This document shows, in pieces, positions 16,678 to 24,058 of a stretch of 37,201 nt of DNA (the stretch's first letter is position 1; the number at the start of each line of letters is the position of its first letter). This DNA comes from Agathobacter sp. Its GTDB lineage: Bacteria > Bacillota > Clostridia > Lachnospirales > Lachnospiraceae. The stretch spans positions 1 through 37,201 of the forward strand of contig JAFUPI010000040.1 of assembly GCA_017481285.1 (NCBI GenBank), read 5' to 3'. The translations under genes and the position numbers were made by a program. The notes under the pieces are model-generated. The model made no database searches and had not been told where the DNA came from. It was given only the letters and a program-made list of their open reading frames with translations.

Positions 16678-16914
16678 ATGAAACTATTTAAACTTCAGCC
16701 TTCACAAGAAAATACCCCTTATATGATTTTGAAAGACGACATTGAAAAGACCGCATCAGAACTGAAAGCGGCCTATACGAATCTGCAACAGGTAACAGAA
16801 CCAGAACTCATCGACTATTACATTTACCAAACCAAAGCGGTTCAAACCCGTTATCACTATTTACTTAATTGCGCAAAAAAATTAGAGGACTCTTATACCA
16901 AGAATCCTCTATGA
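16678..16914 (+). CDS. DUF2508 (YaaL-like) family protein
   Basis: A 78-residue helical protein with no signal or membrane segment. The pattern ELKAAYTNLQQVTEPELIDYYIYQTKAVQTRYHYLLNCAK matches my memory of the YaaL/DUF2508 family of Firmicutes, whose role is unknown. In Bacillus yaaL lies near recR and the sigma-K processing gene bofA; here the context is different. The ATG follows GGAAAGAGGTG. Its 3' end overlaps the end of fliS on the opposite strand by 22 bases, and the overlap contains the fliS terminator. Confidence 0.72.
   Translation: MKLFKLQPSQENTPYMILKDDIEKTASELKAAYTNLQQVTEPELIDYYIYQTKAVQTRYHYLLNCAKKLEDSYTKNPL
16875..16910 (-). terminator. Terminator of the flagellin-fliS transcript, inside coding sequence
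   Basis: On the minus strand AGAGGA and TCCTCT arms (16905-16910 and 16884-16889) pair, extended by CTT/AAG across a two-base internal loop, and are followed by AATTTTTTT (16875-16883). The hairpin uses the last codons of fliS and the end of the convergent DUF2508 gene. Confidence 0.7.
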
Positions 16915-17366
16915 TAATCTTCCAAACAATTTTCATTTAAAGTTGTCCGCCCATAGGTCATACCTGCGTATACCTGCTGTGTATTTCGCATCAATGGTCC
17001 TGAAGTGTCTGTTTTCGCTGCCTCATAAAAGGATGCGTATAAGCGCTTCAGGATTTTTTCTGCTTCTTCCAAGCCATCCAAACGATTCTGGTAAATGGCT
17101 TTGGCCAGACAGTTTTTTGTATAAACATAAAGCTTATGCAAATCCTTTGCAATGTCAAATTTAAAATTCAAAGCACCGATTAACGTATCTATCGCACCCT
17201 GACTTTTTCGAATGGCGGTCTTATAATCCTCATAACAACCACCTTCATGAGCTTTTCTCGCCTCTTCCATGTAAGCGAAAACAATGTCATACATAATGAC
17301 TATCATCTCGCCGTTATTACATTGGCTGAGTCTTCTCGTAAACTCCTGTTTCAAACTATTTTCCAT
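16893..17366 (-). CDS. fliS: Flagellar export chaperone FliS
   Basis: FliS binds the disordered C-terminus of flagellin in the cytoplasm, preventing premature polymerisation until export. The 157-residue sequence is helical throughout and shows FliS-family features: RLSQCNNGEMIVIMYDIVFAYMEEA at the start, repeated helices DYKTAIRKSQGAIDTLIGAL and KDLHKLYVYTKNCLAKAI. It has a C-terminal extension of about 25 residues compared with short FliS proteins. It follows the flagellin stop by 15 bases on the same strand, so it is co-expressed with its client from the SigD promoter at 18869-18896. Confidence 0.83.
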   Translation of the reverse strand: MENSLKQEFTRRLSQCNNGEMIVIMYDIVFAYMEEARKAHEGGCYEDYKTAIRKSQGAIDTLIGALNFKFDIAKDLHKLYVYTKNCLAKAIYQNRLDGLEEAEKILKRLYASFYEAAKTDTSGPLMRNTQQVYAGMTYGRTTLNENCLEDYHRGFLV

Positions 17367-17381
17367 AGCTTCCTCCAGCTA

Positions 17382-18800
17382 TTACTGCAACATAGATAAA
17401 ATCTGCTGTGGCAATTCATTTGCCTGTGAAAGAACAGAAATTGCAGCCTGATTTAAAATGTTCTGCTGTGTGTATTCTGTCATTTCTTCTGCCATATCTG
17501 TATCCAAAAGACCAGAGTAAGCAGCGGTAATATTTTCAACAGAAGAAGATAAACTCTTCTCTGCATATTCCAAACGATTCTGGAAAGCACCAATACGGGA
17601 ACGAGTTGCAGAAACTTTTGCGATTGCATCATCTAAGGTCTGCATTGCGCGATCTGCACCATTTTCAACCGCTACATCCACGCAGTCTAAATAAAGTGTA
17701 TACGCAGAAATTTCATCGATTCTTACATCCATGGTCTGGTACTCATTTGCACCAATCTGAATAGTCAAAGAACCAATATCGGTAACATCGATTTCAAAAT
17801 TTCCATTTGCTGCATCAGCAGTTGGTTCATAATCTTCATCTAAAAGAAAATCAATAGAAAATCCATCGTTATCTGTAACAACAACACGATTTCCTGTACA
17901 TTCTACAGTTGTGGTAGTTGTAAACCCAGATGCCTCTAACTGTGTAGGAATGGTAACTACTGCATCTACACCAGTTGTATCTACTTTATACACCTTTTCA
18001 TCTGCTACATATTCACAATCTTCATGACTTGTAATTCCTGCAGCTACTGCAAGTTCTTCTGTTACAGAAACAGAAAGCTCTTCCTCATATCCATAGTAGT
18101 CAGAATGAATTAGCATCTGATTGCCTTCAATTTTAACACTGCAGCCAGCCTCTGTTGCAGCATTACGTACCGTTTCTAAATAAGCTTCTCTGCTCATTCC
18201 CTTTGTAATATTTGCATCCACGCCATTGATTGTAATACTGGCATCTTCCTGCGGAATTTCATAGTTCAAACTTACGGTTGCCTGTGTTGCCACAGATTCT
18301 ACGTTAAGACTATATACTTTCGCATCTACAGAGTCAGAAACCTGATAACGACTGCCATTTTCCCCATACACACGTACATTAGATGAACCATCGAGTAATT
18401 TCTTGGTATTGTATTCTGTGTCAGCAGAAATACGGTCAACTTCTTTTACCAATTCGTCTACTTCATCCTGCATACTCTGTCTGTCATTGAAAGAATTGAT
18501 GCCATTTGCTGCCTGAACAGATAGTTCACGCATTCTCTGCAAAATACTGCTTACTTCGTTTAAGGCACCATCCGCAATTTGAACAACAGAAATACCATCT
18601 GCCGCATTTGCTTCTGCCTGATCCAAAGCATCAATTTGTGCTTTCATCTTGTTGGAGATAGCCATTCCCGCAGGATTGTCACTTGCTCTATTTATTTTTA
18701 AACCACTGGATAATCTTTCGATAGACGCTGATAATCTTTCTTCGATTCCTAATAACTGATTGTTTGCAACTACAGCGGACATATTACGATTAATCTGCAT
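17382..18800 (-). CDS. fliC: Flagellin
   Basis: Major filament subunit, exported by the flagellar type III system and polymerised at the tip. The 472-residue protein has the conserved D0/D1 N-terminus (MQINRNMSAVVANNQLLG, SGLKINRASDNPAGMAIS) and C-terminus (ENITAAYSGLLDTDMAEE, ending LPQQILSMLQ). Residues about 160-370 form a variable, beta-rich, threonine-rich surface domain (D2/D3). The ATG at 18800 follows AAGGG at good distance; an in-frame ATG seven codons upstream has no site. SigD-type promoter upstream, fliS downstream. No other flagellar structural genes are adjacent. Confidence 0.95.
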   Translation of the reverse strand: MQINRNMSAVVANNQLLGIEERLSASIERLSSGLKINRASDNPAGMAISNKMKAQIDALDQAEANAADGISVVQIADGALNEVSSILQRMRELSVQAANGINSFNDRQSMQDEVDELVKEVDRISADTEYNTKKLLDGSSNVRVYGENGSRYQVSDSVDAKVYSLNVESVATQATVSLNYEIPQEDASITINGVDANITKGMSREAYLETVRNAATEAGCSVKIEGNQMLIHSDYYGYEEELSVSVTEELAVAAGITSHEDCEYVADEKVYKVDTTGVDAVVTIPTQLEASGFTTTTTVECTGNRVVVTDNDGFSIDFLLDEDYEPTADAANGNFEIDVTDIGSLTIQIGANEYQTMDVRIDEISAYTLYLDCVDVAVENGADRAMQTLDDAIAKVSATRSRIGAFQNRLEYAEKSLSSSVENITAAYSGLLDTDMAEEMTEYTQQNILNQAAISVLSQANELPQQILSMLQ

Positions 18801-18868
18801 AATATATTTCCCTTCATCCACTGCGCTTCCATGCGAATGTTTTGACTGCCATGTCTATTCTGCTTTGT

Positions 18869-18896
18869 ATATCGTCTAAGTTTTCTTTTTTCTTAA
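18869..18896 (-). promoter_or_regulatory. SigD (FliA-type) promoter of flagellin
   Basis: Minus-strand TTAAG (18892-18896), 16-base spacer, ACGATAT (18869-18875). Compared with the Firmicutes SigD consensus CTAAA-N16-CCGATAT, the -10 box differs at one base and the -35 box at two. The leader would be about 60 bases. Confidence 0.75.
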
Positions 18897-18947
18897 CCTC
18901 TATCTGCCATTTTCATTTAAGATTTTTCAGTTGGAAAAAGTATATAA

Positions 18948-18976
18948 TTGCTTTTCAATGGAAAACGTATTATAAT
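18948..18976 (+). promoter_or_regulatory. SigA promoter of the DUF1858 gene
   Basis: TTGCTT (18948-18953), 17-base spacer, TATAAT (18971-18976), 32 bases before the ATG at 19009, with AAGGAGG at 18995-19001. Confidence 0.75.
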
Positions 18977-19008
18977 AGCGTGAGTAAGAAATATAAGGAG
19001 GTCATCCC

Positions 19009-19215
19009 ATGGCAAAAGTTACAAAGGATACCATGATTGGCGAACTTCTTCAGATCAATGCTGACATTGCTCCACTTCTTTTAGGAATTGGTATGCACTG
19101 TCTCGGTTGTCCATCTGCTCAGATGGAAACTATCGCAGAAGCTGCTATGGTTCATGGAATCAATCCAGATGATTTAGTAGAAGATATTAATAACTTCTTA
19201 GAACACAACGCATAA
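19009..19215 (+). CDS. DUF1858 domain protein, putative redox disulfide protein
   Basis: A 68-residue cytoplasmic protein. The family signature is clear: [34 protein letters not shown], with the CLGC pair, followed by [22 protein letters not shown]1858 is annotated as a hybrid-cluster-protein-associated redox disulfide domain; the CxxC could be a redox or metal site. It is a complete stand-alone copy with its own promoter and a strong terminator, so it is monocistronic. Confidence 0.88.
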   Translation: MAKVTKDTMIGELLQINADIAPLLLGIGMHCLGCPSAQMETIAEAAMVHGINPDDLVEDINNFLEHNA

Positions 19216-19247
19216 AAAAGAGCTGTCCATAAGGACAGCTTTTTTTC
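19216..19247. terminator. Bidirectional terminator between DUF1858 gene and mecA
   Basis: A perfect 8-bp stem AGCTGTCC (19221-19228) and GGACAGCT (19233-19240) with a four-base loop, preceded by six A's and followed by seven T's. It should terminate transcription from both sides. Confidence 0.9.
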
Positions 19248-19250
19248 ATT

Positions 19251-19913
19251 TTAACCAATCGATTCCAGCATCTGCAACGCATTTCCCTTCACAAGAAGCT
19301 TTCCGTGCTCCTTCAAAAATGCTTCTTTTGCAGGGACATATTTTCTATGAATAGCATATTCGGATATCACATTACATACCTTGTTAAATTCTTCTGGTGT
19401 ATGACTGCTTTTTTGTACTAATAAATACAAACGACTCTTTCGTTCATCTTTATACAAATCATTTTTTCCCTCATAGAATCCACCTAAAACCTGGGCCAAT
19501 CGTTCCAACTGTTCAAGATTTTTAAATTCGAACAGTTTTGTCAAATTAGATATCACATCTAACTTCTCACCCTGAAGTTCAGGCAAAATGGAACTTTCGC
19601 CTGTAATTTCTTCTTCTTCCTCATCTGCTTCCGAAAATTTGGAAAAGCGGGTATCCAGTTCTTCCGGATATTCTACTTTGGTAATCTGCAGTATTATATT
19701 TTCACCTGATAAAGGAATCGCCTCTATCATAAGTGGTATGTCATCTGCCTCAAAGCCAAATTCATAATTTGCCTGCTCTATCATATCTCGAAATAGGCCT
19801 TTCGCCTTCTCTGAACCATAAGCAAGCTCGCTCAGCTTAATCTGTCTATCCGCCAAATCTTTTTTACTCAATGTACAGCGGATCTGGTTATCGTTTACTT
19901 TTTCAATTTTCAT
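19251..19913 (-). CDS. mecA: Adaptor protein MecA
   Basis: MecA hands substrates to the ClpC-ClpP protease; in Bacillus it targets ComK and restrains competence. The 220-residue protein has the short N-terminal substrate domain (MKIEKVNDNQIRCTLSKKDL...), an acidic linker (SEADEEEEEITGES) and a C-terminal ClpC-binding domain (VISNLTKLFEFKNLEQLERLAQVL...). Length and order fit the family. Target proteins here cannot be deduced. It has its own promoter at 19959-19987 and ends at a shared terminator. Confidence 0.88.
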   Translation of the reverse strand: MKIEKVNDNQIRCTLSKKDLADRQIKLSELAYGSEKAKGLFRDMIEQANYEFGFEADDIPLMIEAIPLSGENIILQITKVEYPEELDTRFSKFSEADEEEEEITGESSILPELQGEKLDVISNLTKLFEFKNLEQLERLAQVLGGFYEGKNDLYKDERKSRLYLLVQKSSHTPEEFNKVCNVISEYAIHRKYVPAKEAFLKEHGKLLVKGNALQMLESIG

Positions 19914-19958
19914 CTCATCACTTCCTTATCCTTGAAAATCGTTAGAAAACGTACACTT

Positions 19959-19987
19959 ATTATAAACAACTCCCCACTTTCTGTAAA
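19959..19987 (-). promoter_or_regulatory. SigA promoter of mecA
   Basis: Minus-strand TTTACA (19982-19987), 17-base spacer, TATAAT (19959-19964), about 45 bases before the mecA ATG. Confidence 0.7.
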
Positions 19988-20035
19988 GATAATGCCTAAT
20001 GAAATTTTTCTAAAAAATATTTTTTGAAAATTTTC

Positions 20036-20064
20036 TTGCATTGCCCAATTTTTTGTGATATATG
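20036..20064 (+). promoter_or_regulatory. Probable promoter of the kinase gene
   Basis: TTGCAT (20036-20041), 17-base spacer, TATATG (20059-20064). Transcription starting near 20071 would exclude an upstream in-frame ATG at 20062 and supports the ATG at 20101. Confidence 0.5.
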
Positions 20065-20100
20065 TGTTTACACGAGATGCGTTGCTGTCACGAGGTGTAT

Positions 20101-21453
20101 ATGCGACAGGAACCAAATGATATTCTGTTTGGAAAATATGAAATCATTTCTACACTCGGTACGGGAAGTTTTGGTACCGTATATCTTTCCAAACATACAA
20201 TTCTAGAGTGCTATCGTGCTATCAAAATCATCCCCAAAACGACTAGTATGACAGACTCTCTCATACATGAAGCACAGCTTCTAAAATCCCTACAACATCC
20301 CGGAATTCCATGTTTATATGACATCGAGGAAGATGAGAGCACTTATTATCTCATTGAGGAATACGTGGAAGGAGAATCTTTAGAACAATTCCTGCTTCAT
20401 CAACCAAACATTTCCCAAAACACATTTTTAGATTTGAGTCTACAATTGTGCAATATTTTTCAGTATTTACATAACCTAAAACCGTCTCCAATTCTTTATT
20501 TAGATTTGAAACCGGAGCACATTATAGTATGTGGAATGCAGATAAAATTAATTGATTTTAACGTAGCAACATTTCTTTCCAATTTGGGAAATATCTCAAC
20601 TCTTTTTGGGAACGAAGTTTTTAGTGCACCCGAGCTAGCCTTGGGAAAACTAAATCTTCAATCGGACATTTACAGCATCGGAAAAATTTTACAAAATCTT
20701 TCCACTCATGTAGATGTGCCTATTTCTCCCAATATTCACAAAATTTTACAAAAGGCTACCGCTGAGAATCCAAATCATCGTCTTGAAACGGTGGATGATT
20801 TGATTTTAGCAATGGAACAAGAAAAAATTACATTCAAGCAAACGCATTCTCGTAAAAAAATAGCAATCGTTGGAAGCCATGCGGGTTGTGGCTCCACTCA
20901 TATCGCGTTTTCTTTGGTTTCCACCTTAAATTATATGGGATATCAAAGTATTTATTACGAACAACGGACTGGAGACAGCTTACGAAAACTTGATCCGTTT
21001 TTATTCCCTATGAAGGAAACCAATGGTATGATTTGCTATCGCTATTTTAAGGGGTTTCCATGCTTTGGTCCCGGCGTTTCCGCATCTGCAGACCCTGCTG
21101 CTGAATTTTCGGTCTATGATTTCGGAAACTCTCTTCCACCAGAAGATATGGACTTTGATGCTATTTTCCTAATTTGTAGCAATGGCATCTGGCATTGGCA
21201 TGATGCCTTCCAAAAAGGTGAAATCCTTCAAAATCTATCTTCACATTTAATCATTATTTGTAATATGGCACAAAAGAATACCATGCACTGTTTTTCTAAA
21301 CAGTTTGCACAGGAAGTTTACTATTTTCCTTACGAGCCGTCCCCTTTCGGGATTACTTCCGATAAAATTCTTCTTTTCTCAAAACTATTACAAATAAAAA
21401 GGAGGAGTTCTTTATTTTTCCATTTAAGAAACAAGTTTATTCCAAAAAAATAA
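20101..21453 (+). CDS. Ser/Thr protein kinase fused to a MinD-like, lysine-less P-loop domain
   Basis: A 450-residue cytoplasmic protein. Residues 13-240 are a Hanks-type kinase: glycine loop LGTGSFGTVY (19-28), ATP lysine K42, helix-C glutamate E57, catalytic loop YLDLKPEH (133-140) with D135 and K137, metal motif DFN (152-154) and APE (176-178). The asparagine normally found after LKPE is H140, and DFG reads DFN. From 252 a MinD/ParA-like fold follows, with GSHAGCGST (258-266) at the P-loop but no lysine. There is no membrane helix or PASTA region, unlike PrkC. Start chosen at 20101 (GAGGTG upstream). The next gene encodes a second lysine-less P-loop protein in the -1 frame. Confidence 0.82.
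   Translation: MRQEPNDILFGKYEIISTLGTGSFGTVYLSKHTILECYRAIKIIPKTTSMTDSLIHEAQLLKSLQHPGIPCLYDIEEDESTYYLIEEYVEGESLEQFLLHQPNISQNTFLDLSLQLCNIFQYLHNLKPSPILYLDLKPEHIIVCGMQIKLIDFNVATFLSNLGNISTLFGNEVFSAPELALGKLNLQSDIYSIGKILQNLSTHVDVPISPNIHKILQKATAENPNHRLETVDDLILAMEQEKITFKQTHSRKKIAIVGSHAGCGSTHIAFSLVSTLNYMGYQSIYYEQRTGDSLRKLDPFLFPMKETNGMICYRYFKGFPCFGPGVSASADPAAEFSVYDFGNSLPPEDMDFDAIFLICSNGIWHWHDAFQKGEILQNLSSHLIIICNMAQKNTMHCFSKQFAQEVYYFPYEPSPFGITSDKILLFSKLLQIKRRSSLFFHLRNKFIPKK
21401..21416 (+). promoter_or_regulatory. Ribosome site in front of an ATT start codon
   Basis: GGAGGAG at 21401-21407 lies six bases before ATT at 21414-21416, in frame with the P-loop protein. No ATG, GTG or TTG occurs in that frame between the stop at 21363-21365 and the TTG at 21480, which would remove half of the P-loop. 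Confidence 0.6.
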
Positions 21454-22001
21454 TCGGTGTTGGCAGTGTAGAGCGTGGATTGGGAACAACCCATATTTCA
21501 CTTACGCTGGCAAATTATGTATGCAGTAAATTGGGGATGAAAACTGCCTATATTGAATTAAATACCACAAATCAAATCCGTGCTCTTTCTCCAAAACAGG
21601 GAAAGCCATCCTTTACTTATAAAGGAATTGTATTTTATCCAAATACAACCGTTACCTCCTTGCCTGAGATTTTGCACAAGAACTACCGGTATTTTATATT
21701 AGATATAGGTGTCTTAAATACATATACCACTACCGAATTTCTTCGATGCCATAAGCAGTTTCTTATATGTAGCCCAAGCAAATGGAGGTTTGCACATATG
21801 AAAGAAAAAATAGAAAAAACTTTCAAAAATCAACACGAAAAGAATTGTATTCAGTTGGTTATGAATTTATCCGAAGAAAAAGAAACCATCTCTATTTTTT
21901 CCAATTTGCCTAAGCAAATCTCCTTTCCGTTTATCTCAAATCCGTTTCACCTTGAACCAAGACACTTTCATGTCATTTCCCTACTTTTAAAAAATCTTTA
22001 G
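21414..22001 (+). CDS. MinD/TadZ-like lysine-less P-loop protein, probable ATT start
   Basis: A 195-residue protein, begun at ATT (21414). Its N-terminus KKIIGVGSVERGLGTTHISL parallels the P-loop region of the preceding gene's C-terminal domain: glycine-rich loop, GxGTTH, no lysine. Then follow a strand MKTAYIELN and RYFILDIGV, the second being the Walker B-like or switch strand. It overlaps the kinase gene by 40 bases in the -1 frame. A run of seven A's (21444-21450) immediately before the kinase stop could also allow -1 frameshifting and a kinase-ATPase-ATPase fusion. A conventional TTG start at 21480 would break the fold. Function unknown; perhaps a partner of the kinase domain. Confidence 0.65.
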   Translation: MFPFKKQVYSKKIIGVGSVERGLGTTHISLTLANYVCSKLGMKTAYIELNTTNQIRALSPKQGKPSFTYKGIVFYPNTTVTSLPEILHKNYRYFILDIGVLNTYTTTEFLRCHKQFLICSPSKWRFAHMKEKIEKTFKNQHEKNCIQLVMNLSEEKETISIFSNLPKQISFPFISNPFHLEPRHFHVISLLLKNL

Positions 22002-22119
22002 AAAGGAATATATTTCATACCGGGGATTCGTGATTGGTTCATTTTGACCTCGTAAAAGAATGGGATGGGGTCTCAATGTCTTATTAATTTGGATTTAACA
22101 GAAAGAAAAAAAGAAAAGA

Positions 22120-22158
22120 AATAAGAAGGGCGCCTTATTCGACGCTCTTCTTATTATT
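22120..22158 (+). terminator. Terminator after the kinase/P-loop pair
   Basis: Arms AATAAGAAGGGCG (22120-22132) and CGCTCTTCTTATT (22143-22155) pair with one mismatch around a 10-base loop, followed by ATTTCCTT. The 118 bases between the stop at 22001 and this stem hold no recognised feature. Confidence 0.7.
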
Positions 22159-22180
22159 TCCTTAAAATCCGACAATATAT

Positions 22181-22209
22181 TTGAAACTCATTACATACAA
22201 TGATATAAT
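22181..22209 (+). promoter_or_regulatory. SigA promoter of the GH18 gene
   Basis: TTGAAA (22181-22186), 17-base spacer, TATAAT (22204-22209); AAGGAAGGG at 22234-22242 precedes the ATG at 22249. Confidence 0.75.
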
Positions 22210-22248
22210 TATTGCGTATAGGATAATTTATATAAGGAAGGGTTTTAT

Positions 22249-23979
22249 ATGAAAAAGAAACAAGTTCTACCTGTTCTCATTATCGTAGGATGCATTCTCT
22301 TGGTTTTTGTAATTTTGGGAGCAACCAAGCTCATTGAAAAATACACCCCTACGAAGGAGCATCTGGAATTAACCGAATACTACAATATTTCAGAAGATTC
22401 TCAAGTTGCAATTACTCTAAATAATACGGTTTCGGATAGTTTTGCTACCATAATCAACGACCACGTATATTTGGATTATACCTTTGTGCATGATGTTCTG
22501 AATGAGAGATTCTACTGGGATGCAAATGAAAATATTTTACTATATACGACTGCCTCTCATGTAATCTCTGCCAAAGCAGAAGCATCCACCTATTCAATTG
22601 GCAAATCCAGCAGTGATTATGGCAGACCAATTGTAAAAGCAACCGCCGATTCTGCTTGGGTAGATTTGGAATTTGTCAAAAAATATTCCGATTTTACGTA
22701 TTCCTTTTTCGAGAATCCATCTCGTCTTGTAATTACCAACGAGTGGAAGGAAATTACTGTTTCTACTTTAAAAGGTAATACAGAAGTTCGTTTGAAAGGC
22801 GGAATTAAGAGCCCTATTTTAGCAGACGTGAAAAAAGGCGATGTCCTTACGATTTTAGAAACAGAAAAAAAATGGTCTAAGGTTTGTACTGCAGATGGTA
22901 TCGTTGGATACGTTCGTTCTAATAAAGTAAAGAATACATCTCCTCTGGCCTTGACCAGCGATTATGAACCAGAAACCTTTCATCATATTAAAAAAGATAA
23001 AACAATTAATATGCTTTGGCATCCTGTTTACAGCAAAGCTGCCAACAGCGAGATTACCACTATCCTCTCCACAACAAAGGGTGTGGATGTAGTCAGCCCA
23101 ACCTGGTTCGAGCTAAAAGATAATAAAGGAAATATCTCCAGCCTGGCCAGCAACGATTATGTTACTTATGCACATGACCACGGCGTAGAAGTTTGGGGAT
23201 TGGTAAAAAACTTTGCCCTTCAGGCATCCGATGTAGACACTGCTTATGTGCTTACGCATACCTCTAGCAGACAGAATCTCGTAAATCAGATTGTGTCTCA
23301 GGCGTTACAGTATAATTTAGATGGTATTAATATCGACTTTGAATCCATAAAAGAATCTGAATTAGGCGATGCCTATATTCAATTCCTTCGCGAATTATCA
23401 ATTAAATGCGAAAACAATGATATTATCCTTTCTACCGCAGTAGCAATACCTACTTCCTTCAATGGTGTATACAAATATGAGGAGCAGGCTAATTTCGTAG
23501 ATTATATCTGCATGATGGCATACGATCAGCACTGGGGGCAGGCAAGTGGCGAAGGTCCTGTTGCTTCTCTTGACTGGGTAGAAGAAAGTGTGGAAAATGC
23601 TTTAGCAGAAGGTATACCTGCCGATCAGCTGGTTTTAGGTGTTCCATTCTATACGAAACTATGGAAATTAACACCAACCTCTGATGAAAATGATGAAGAA
23701 GTTACTTACATGATTGGATTTGAAAATCTGGGATTAACTTCTGCTAAGAAATGGATGAATAATAACATCTCTTCTCCAGAGTGGATAGAAGTAAACGGAC
23801 AGTATTATGGTGAAACCGTGAAAAATGGTGTCACCTACAAAATGTGGCTGGAAGATGAAGCTTCGATTGAAGAGAAATTGAAAGTCATGCAGGAATATAA
23901 ACTTGCAGGTGCTGCATTCTGGAGTAGTGATTTGGACAATACTTCTATCTGGGAAATGATTATTAAATATATCAATTAA
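22249..23979 (+). CDS. Membrane-anchored GH18 glycosidase with SH3 domain
   Basis: A 576-residue exported protein acting on cell wall or chitin-like glycans. Residues 6-28 are a signal anchor. About 45-165 resemble the copper-amine-oxidase N-terminal-like domain common on Clostridia surface proteins (VAITLNNTVSDSF..., DHVYLDYTFV). Residues 169-229 form a bacterial SH3 domain (TEVRLKGGIKSPI...GYVRSNKVKN). From 245 a GH18 barrel follows, with the catalytic motif DGINIDFE (358-365, acid/base E365) and MAYDQHWGQASGEGP. This resembles YaaH/YdhD-type spore or wall hydrolases. It precedes a CwlD-like amidase on the same strand, which strengthens a peptidoglycan role. Anchoring rather than secretion is inferred from lack of a clear cleavage site. 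Confidence 0.85.
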   Translation: MKKKQVLPVLIIVGCILLVFVILGATKLIEKYTPTKEHLELTEYYNISEDSQVAITLNNTVSDSFATIINDHVYLDYTFVHDVLNERFYWDANENILLYTTASHVISAKAEASTYSIGKSSSDYGRPIVKATADSAWVDLEFVKKYSDFTYSFFENPSRLVITNEWKEITVSTLKGNTEVRLKGGIKSPILADVKKGDVLTILETEKKWSKVCTADGIVGYVRSNKVKNTSPLALTSDYEPETFHHIKKDKTINMLWHPVYSKAANSEITTILSTTKGVDVVSPTWFELKDNKGNISSLASNDYVTYAHDHGVEVWGLVKNFALQASDVDTAYVLTHTSSRQNLVNQIVSQALQYNLDGINIDFESIKESELGDAYIQFLRELSIKCENNDIILSTAVAIPTSFNGVYKYEEQANFVDYICMMAYDQHWGQASGEGPVASLDWVEESVENALAEGIPADQLVLGVPFYTKLWKLTPTSDENDEEVTYMIGFENLGLTSAKKWMNNNISSPEWIEVNGQYYGETVKNGVTYKMWLEDEASIEEKLKVMQEYKLAGAAFWSSDLDNTSIWEMIIKYIN

Positions 23980-24000
23980 AAAACATAAACTCTAAACTTC

Positions 24001-24058
24001 GGCATAAGATATACCAATTGTACATATCAAAAGGTATCTCTTATGCCAAAATTTTTTT
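24001..24058 (+). promoter_or_regulatory. Hairpin covering the start of the amidase gene
   Basis: GGCATAAGATATACC (24001-24015) and GGTATCTCTTATGCC (24033-24047) pair over 15 positions with one mismatch. The 3' arm contains the AAAGG-adjacent leader and the ATG (24043-24045), and seven T's follow at 24052-24058. It could act as a terminator/attenuator after the GH18 gene or mask the start codon. Confidence 0.6.
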
